Part shown: positions 60,801-64,000 of the stretch, piece by piece | Layout of the letters: every line of letters begins with the position of its first letter | Position numbering within the stretch: the stretch's first letter is position 1 | From: 13-2-20CM-66-19 sp036273735 | GTDB lineage: Bacteria > Pseudomonadota > Gammaproteobacteria > Steroidobacterales > Steroidobacteraceae | Assembly (NCBI GenBank): GCA_036273735.1 | Contig: DASUHA010000071.1 | Span: 27,519 to 91,518 of the forward strand | Length of the DNA: 64,000 nucleotides | Reading direction: 5' to 3' | Position numbers and translations under genes: made by a program | The notes under the pieces: model-generated | What the model was told of the DNA's origin: nothing | The model's input: only the letters and a program-made list of their open reading frames with translations | Databases searched by the model: none

Positions 60801-60905
60801 CGTATCGCCGGCGAAGCCGGTGTACTCGCGGTCGTCGAATCTGAAGTGGAGTGGGCGCCCCCGGTCGATGTGGCCCCCGCTCGCCGTGCGGCACACCCGG
60901 CTCAT
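57882..60905 (-). CDS. soxA: sarcosine oxidase alpha subunit
   Basis: 1007 residues, the normal size. Domains in order: ferredoxin-like Fer2_4 (20-110: FRFDDREYTGFAGDTLASAL), NAD(P)/FAD domain with VLVVGAGPAGLAAAAAASA, the intersubunit Cys-rich part, and a C-terminal T-protein domain that makes 5,10-methylene-H4F (RVSFTGELGFEVNVPADFG, LRAEKGYIIVGQDADGT). Overlaps soxD by 4 bases. The methylene-H4F product connects to folD and fhs at the other end of the window. Confidence 0.96.
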   Translation of the reverse strand: MSRVCRTASGGHIDRGRPLHFRFDDREYTGFAGDTLASALLANGVHLFGRSFKYHRPRGLLGAGPEEPNALVAVCRDSARVTPNVRATQVELYDGLEAYSQNRWPSLALDFGAVSGLLAPFIPAGFYYKTFMWPRDAWRRLYEPKIRAAAGLGRAPEQADPDTYANRFAHCDVLVVGAGPAGLAAAAAASACGARVILCDEQPALGGSLLSESTTHSDAVINGEPADRWLASTVRMLAAHPRVRVLTRTTGFGYFPHNLHGLNQRLSDHLARPDHNQPRERQWQVRAKEVVLATGALERPLVFPGNDRPGILLAGAARTYLNRYGALAGSRVVVVTACDAAYQAALDLHRAGASIKAIVDVRVGSSDGELPEAARRAGLSIETQCTVLGTSGRLRVRAVRIQKLDASGEPAGPARRIRCDLLLMSGGLTPSVHLFSQSRGKLSWDERLGAFLPAQAAERVRSAGACRGVFSLDSAVQDGAHAGLAAAQSAGLSVAASLPELPPPESSASGVLGALAQPPGARAGKAFVDWQNDVTSRDLTLAAREGFRSIEHVKRYTTTGMATDQGKTSNINALAIVARELDKPMPQVGLTTFRMPYTPVSFGSFAGFARGELFDPVRTTPMHDWAARHGSVFEDVGLWKRARYFPRPGEGMHAAVARECLAVRQHCGIFDGSTLGKIEVVGKDAATFMNRMYVNAWTNLAVGRCRYGILLRDDGFIYDDGVVARIADDRFHVTTTTGGAAGVLALMEDYRQTEWSDLNVWLTSTTEQWAVIAVQGPSARRVLEPLVEDIDISAAAMPHMSVARGRICGVPMLLMRVSFTGELGFEVNVPADFGLAVWQAIHTAGQEHGITPYGTETMHVLRAEKGYIIVGQDADGTVTPDDAGLSWAIGRSKPDFVGKRALQRPAFASPYRKQLVGLATRDPQCVLEEGAQIVPARQRAAIREVPIGHVTSSYHSAILGRSIALALVASGRSRLGETLYVAMPDGDIPVQVVSPVFYDAQGSRLNG

Positions 60906-61207
60906 GACCGCGACCCCGATGCACCCTCGAGTGCCGCCGCAGGCGGTCGCTCGCCCACCCGATAGGTGGCGATGAAGTGATCGGTGGTGGTGTCACGCAG
61001 GGCGTTGAAGAACCGTGCGCAGCCGTGGGTGTGGCGCCAGCGCTCGGCGTGGACCCCCTTGTTGTTCTCACGCCAGTAGAGGAAATCCGCCCACTGCTCG
61101 TCACTGCACGCGGCCGGGTTGGCCGGGCGCGCGATATGGGCCTGTCCGCCGTAGACGAACTCGAGCTCCGGACGCACGCCGCAATAAGGACATTCAATCA
61201 ACAGCAT
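60902..61207 (-). CDS. soxD: sarcosine oxidase delta subunit
   Basis: 101 residues with the zinc-site pattern IECPYCGVRPELEF near the start (Cys6 and Cys9), then a His at HIARP and HGCARFF. Small structural subunit. Separated from soxB by 180 bases that carry palindromes, whereas soxD-soxA-soxG overlap. Confidence 0.92.
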   Translation of the reverse strand: MLLIECPYCGVRPELEFVYGGQAHIARPANPAACSDEQWADFLYWRENNKGVHAERWRHTHGCARFFNALRDTTTDHFIATYRVGERPPAAALEGASGSRS

Positions 61208-61238
61208 GTCGCAGTCAGCCTCTCAGTGACAGGGCACA

Positions 61239-61306
61239 GCGGGCAAAAGCCGCCTTTTGCCCGCGGCAGCCGAGCCGATGTCCGACAAACGCGCAGGAGC
61301 GCGTTT
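61239..61306. repeat. palindromic element between soxB and soxD
   Basis: Two perfect hairpins: GCGGGCAAAAG/CTTTTGCCCGC at 61239-61264 and AAACGCGC/GCGCGTTT at 61287-61306. The first resembles the hairpin at 23233-23264 (both contain GGGCAAAA/TTTTGCCC), so this is probably part of a dispersed repeat family. Confidence 0.6.
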
Positions 61307-61356
61307 GAACGACCGGAGGTCGACCCGAAGGGTGCCGGCCAGGGATGGGCAGGCAT

Positions 61357-61380
61357 AAAAACGGCCGCAGGCCAGTTTTT
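61357..61380 (-). terminator. hairpin just after soxB
   Basis: On the minus strand AAAAACTGGCC, loop TGC, GGCCGTTTTT, ending 8 bases after the soxB stop codon. The T-run favours partial termination between soxB and soxDAG. Confidence 0.55.
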
Positions 61381-61387
61381 CCCATAA

Positions 61388-62638
61388 CTAATGCGCGACG
61401 GCCGCCGCCGCGGCCTCATCGATGAGCCGCCCTTCGCGGAAGCGCTCGATCGTGAACGGGGCGTTGATGGGATGGGGTCTGTCGTGGGCGATCGTCCAGG
61501 CGAGGAGGTGCGCGGCTCCTGGCGTTGCCTTGAAGCCTCCCGTCCCCCAGCCGCAGTTGACGTACAGGCCCGGCACGGGCGTGCGGGCGATGATCGGCGA
61601 ACGGTCGGGGCTGACATCGACGATTCCGCCCCAGTTCCTCAGCATCCGCATCCGGCGGAACATGGGGAAGAGCTCACAGACGGCTTCGAGCGCATGGCTG
61701 CTGACGTGTAGACCGCCGCGCTGTGTGTATGACGTATAGGCGTCGGTGCCCGCGCCGATCACGAGCTCGCCCTTGTCGGACTGGCTGATATAGGCGTGGA
61801 TGGTGTTGGACATGATCACGCAGGGGAATATGGGCTTGACGGGCTCGGAGACCAGCGCCTGCAGGGGATAGCTCTCGAGCGGCAGCCGCACTCCCGCCAT
61901 TCTCAGAATGACGCTGGTGTTGCCCGCGGCGGAAACGCCGATCCTGCGCGACCGAATGACACCGCGGCTCGTCTCCAGGCCCTCCACCGCGCCATTGGCG
62001 TCGCGACGGATGCCGGTGACCTCGCAATTCTCGATGATGTCGACGCCGAGAGCATCGGCGGCGCGCGCGTAGCCCCACGCTACCGCGTCATGCCTCGCGG
62101 TGCCGCCGCGTCTCTGGAAAGCGGCCCCAAGGACGGGATAGCGGATATCGTCAATCTGCAACAACGGACAGACGGCCCGCGCCTCATCAGGCGTCAGCCA
62201 TTCGTTGTCGACCCCGTTGGCGCGGTTGGCGTGCACGTGCCGCTTGAAGACCTGCACGTCGTGTACCGTATGCGCGAGCATCATGACGCCGCGCTGGGAG
62301 AACATCACGTTGTAGTTGAGGTCCTGGGAGAGCCCTTCCCACATCTTCAGAGCGTGGTCGTAGAGGGCCGCGCTCTCATCACGCAGGTAGTTCGAGCGGA
62401 TGATAGTGGTGTTGCGGCCAGTGTTGCCGCCGCCGATCCAGCCTTTCTCGAGGACGGCCACGTTCCTCAGGTTGTGCTCCTTGGCCAGGTAGTAAGCCGC
62501 GCCCAACCCGTGGCCGCCGCCGCCTACGATGATGGCATCGTAAGCGGCTTTCGGCTCTGCCTTGCGCCACTGCGGCTGCCAGTCACGGTGACCGGACAGG
62601 CCTCGCCTGAAGAGCGAGAAGCCGGAGAAGCGCTGCAT
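61388..62638 (-). CDS. soxB: sarcosine oxidase beta subunit
   Basis: 416 residues from ATG 62638 (MQRFSGFSLFRRGLSGHRDW); the 24 upstream codons are not Sox-like. DAO-type flavoprotein: AIIVGGGGHGLGAAYYLAKE, EKGWIGGGNTGRNTTIIRSN, and a late VNCGWGTGGFKATPGAAHL. Catalytic subunit with FAD and covalent FMN in known enzymes. First gene of the sox operon, divergent from betI-betB. Confidence 0.95.
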   Translation of the reverse strand: MQRFSGFSLFRRGLSGHRDWQPQWRKAEPKAAYDAIIVGGGGHGLGAAYYLAKEHNLRNVAVLEKGWIGGGNTGRNTTIIRSNYLRDESAALYDHALKMWEGLSQDLNYNVMFSQRGVMMLAHTVHDVQVFKRHVHANRANGVDNEWLTPDEARAVCPLLQIDDIRYPVLGAAFQRRGGTARHDAVAWGYARAADALGVDIIENCEVTGIRRDANGAVEGLETSRGVIRSRRIGVSAAGNTSVILRMAGVRLPLESYPLQALVSEPVKPIFPCVIMSNTIHAYISQSDKGELVIGAGTDAYTSYTQRGGLHVSSHALEAVCELFPMFRRMRMLRNWGGIVDVSPDRSPIIARTPVPGLYVNCGWGTGGFKATPGAAHLLAWTIAHDRPHPINAPFTIERFREGRLIDEAAAAAVAH

Positions 62639-62964
62639 CGTCTGATCCGTTGTACAGAGCTGTGGGAGTCGGCGGCGATGATGCCGGGCGCCGCTGACGG
62701 TTACGAGCATGTGGGCGCCTGCTTCTTGAACGAATGCGACACGTCTGGGCGACTCGTCGCGAGTGAGCGTCGCACTGCAGCCTCAGGACTTGACGGCATG
62801 CTGCCGTCACTTCATGATCCGGAGGCCTTGAACGCTTGTTCAAGTCATTGCTCGCCGCAGCGCACGACGACAGCAAGCCACTGAATCACCATAAAGATAT
62901 CTTGTAACGCACGGCCCCGCTCGGCTCGATGGCAACCCCTGCCAGCGTCTTCCGGAGCACTGAA
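62639..62964. promoter_or_regulatory. soxB / betI-betB divergent control region
   Basis: 326 bases between divergent starts. It contains the inverted repeat listed separately. A GGAG at 62954-62957, 7 bases before TTG 62965, is the best ribosome-binding site for the forward gene. No other gene is seen. Confidence 0.55.
62828..62843. promoter_or_regulatory. candidate BetI operator TTGAAC-N4-GTTCAA
   Basis: Perfect 6-bp inverted repeat with a GCTT spacer, about 120 bases before the betI-betB start. From memory it resembles BetI sites of other gammaproteobacteria (TTGAAC/GTTCAA half-sites). A further TTGAAC half-site overlaps the TTG start at 62965. Confidence 0.5.
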
Positions 62965-64000
62965 TTGAACAAGCAATCAAGCTCTCGCCGCAACGATCCG
63001 TCGGATGGCGCAGGAACGCGCGAGGTGCCCGAGGAAGCGCGCCGGCAACAGCTCATCGAGGTGACGATCGACAGCCTGGCTGACGTCGGGTACGTCGGCA
63101 GCACCTTGGCGCAGATCGCGCAACGCGCCGGTGTTTCCCCCGGACTGGTCGCGCACTACTTTGACGACAAGGACGGTTTGCTCGAGGCTACTTTCCGCAC
63201 TTTGGCGCGCGGCATCGGGGAGCGCATGCGAGAGCGGCTGAGGCGTGCCCGCACGCCGCGCGGGCGTGTGCAAGCGGTGATCGACACCAACCTCGCTCCG
63301 GAGGAGTTCGATCAGCGCACCGGCACGGCGTGGCTGGCGTTCTGGGGACAGGTTCTGCACGTAAAGGGCTTGAAGCGCGTGCAGACCGTCTACCAGCGGC
63401 GCATGCTGTCGAATCTGCGCCATGCGTTGCGGCGCCTGGTGCCGGCCGATGAGGCGCACAGCCTCGCCGCGATGATTGCCGCCATGATCGATGGCGTCTG
63501 GCTGCGTGCGGCGCTCTCGCGCTGGCAGGAAGCTGACAGCGAGAGTGCGCGTGCGATGCTCACGGACTTCGTCGACAGCCGGCTGCAGAAATCCTCGCGA
63601 CCCGAGACGGGGGTGGCCGCTACGACCAGTGGAGCCGGCGTCTGCTCGCCGCGGCCGGTGGGCTCGGGCCGTGGATCTTTCAAGACGATCAACCCGGCGA
63701 CCGGCGAAGTGTTGGCCGAAATCGCGGTCGACGGTCCAGCCGAGGTCGCAGCAGCGGTCGCCAGAGCCTCGGCAGCGCAGAAGGAGTGGGCGAGCCTGCC
63801 GGGTGTTGCGCGTGGCCGCATCCTGCGGCGTGCCGCCGACATTCTTCGAGCCCGTAACGCCGAGCTCGCGGAGCTGGAGACGCGCGACACTGGTAAGCCC
63901 ATCCAGGAGACGAGCGCGGTCGATGTGCTCTCCGGTGCCGACTGTCTCGAATACTACGCGGGTCTCGCCGCGTGCCTCGCGGGCGAGCACCTGGACCTCG
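62965..64000 (+). CDS. BetI-BetB fusion: TetR-type repressor joined to betaine aldehyde dehydrogenase, 3' end outside window
   Basis: One open frame with no stop up to the window end. From TTG 62965, residues 1-207 are BetI: the HTH QLIEVTIDSLADVGYVGSTL then AQIAQRAGVSPGLVAHYF is followed by DDKDGLLEATFRTL, with the regulatory core through TAWLAFWGQVLHVKGLKRVQ to LTDFVDSRL. A 31-residue Ser/Gly/Thr/Arg-rich linker follows. From about 239 the sequence is aldehyde dehydrogenase: FKTINPATGEVLAEIAVDG, KEWASLPGVARGRILRRAAD, ETRDTGKPIQET, as in BetB N-termini. In E. coli betI and betB are separate adjacent genes. ATG 62929 is an alternative start without a ribosome-binding site. In-frame GTG codons at 63613 and 63658 could give free BetB. 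Confidence 0.85.
   Translation, partial: MNKQSSSRRNDPSDGAGTREVPEEARRQQLIEVTIDSLADVGYVGSTLAQIAQRAGVSPGLVAHYFDDKDGLLEATFRTLARGIGERMRERLRRARTPRGRVQAVIDTNLAPEEFDQRTGTAWLAFWGQVLHVKGLKRVQTVYQRRMLSNLRHALRRLVPADEAHSLAAMIAAMIDGVWLRAALSRWQEADSESARAMLTDFVDSRLQKSSRPETGVAATTSGAGVCSPRPVGSGRGSFKTINPATGEVLAEIAVDGPAEVAAAVARASAAQKEWASLPGVARGRILRRAADILRARNAELAELETRDTGKPIQETSAVDVLSGADCLEYYAGLAACLAGEHLDL

Noticed and set aside
62977..63990. 337-codon minus-strand open frame at the window end
   Set aside because: Antisense shadow of the BetI-BetB frame, Arg/His/Asp-rich with no family motif.

Overview
The window is GC-rich DNA from a proteobacterium with a Gram-negative envelope: it has two TonB-dependent outer-membrane receptors, a TonB-linked operon and tetrameric sarcosine oxidase. 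Aerobic life is implied by sarcosine oxidase, a membrane desaturase and DMGDH-type flavoenzymes. The exact lineage cannot be fixed from sequence alone; a gammaproteobacterium is my guess.

Layout. (1) 1-5.4 kb: the end of a TonB receptor, a convergent TPR-sulfotransferase and a secreted phosphoesterase. (2) 5.5-20.2 kb: a corrinoid and one-carbon island. PurU faces a forward operon of mttB1-folD-hyuA-like-fhs, which converges on a long reverse operon: B12 protein, DUF1638, PF13769 protein, metV, metF, methyl-H4F methyltransferase, corrinoid activase, fchA-like cyclohydrolase. (3) 20.4-26.3 kb: two MFS carriers, mttB2 and choline dehydrogenase. (4) 26.6-33.7 kb: an apparent operon of TonB receptor, TPR-sulfotransferase, mttB3 and a PhnD-like binding protein. 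(5) 33.7-38.6 kb: a desaturase and an OsmF/YehYXW-type quaternary amine ABC importer. (6) 38.7-49.7 kb: three DMGDH/sarcosine-dehydrogenase-like flavoproteins, two enolase-superfamily enzymes and a LysR regulator. (7) 50.3-53.9 kb: a dense one-strand array of 32 readable tRNA genes plus one garbled unit, covering all 20 amino acids, with one protein gene of unknown function inside it. (8) 54.2-57.2 kb: betaine-homocysteine methyltransferase, a GNAT enzyme and an FMN reductase. (9) 57.3-64 kb: soxBDAG, divergent from a regulator-dehydrogenase fusion, betI-betB, which runs off the window.

Taken together, most protein genes describe a route for N-methylated amines. Choline or betaines enter through the ABC importer (and perhaps the TonB receptor). 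BetA and BetB make glycine betaine. Methyl groups leave through MttB-family methyltransferases to the corrinoid protein, or to homocysteine through BHMT. Dimethylglycine and sarcosine are oxidised by the flavoproteins and SoxBDAG. Methyl-H4F is then oxidised by MetF/MetV, FolD/FchA and Fhs or PurU to formate.

The least expected parts are the in-frame BetI-BetB fusion and the tRNA array. In 11 array tRNAs the canonical elbow pair G18-U55 is replaced by A18 with G55, in step with the loss of the D-loop GG. All functional assignments are by reading motifs and context; no database search was run.
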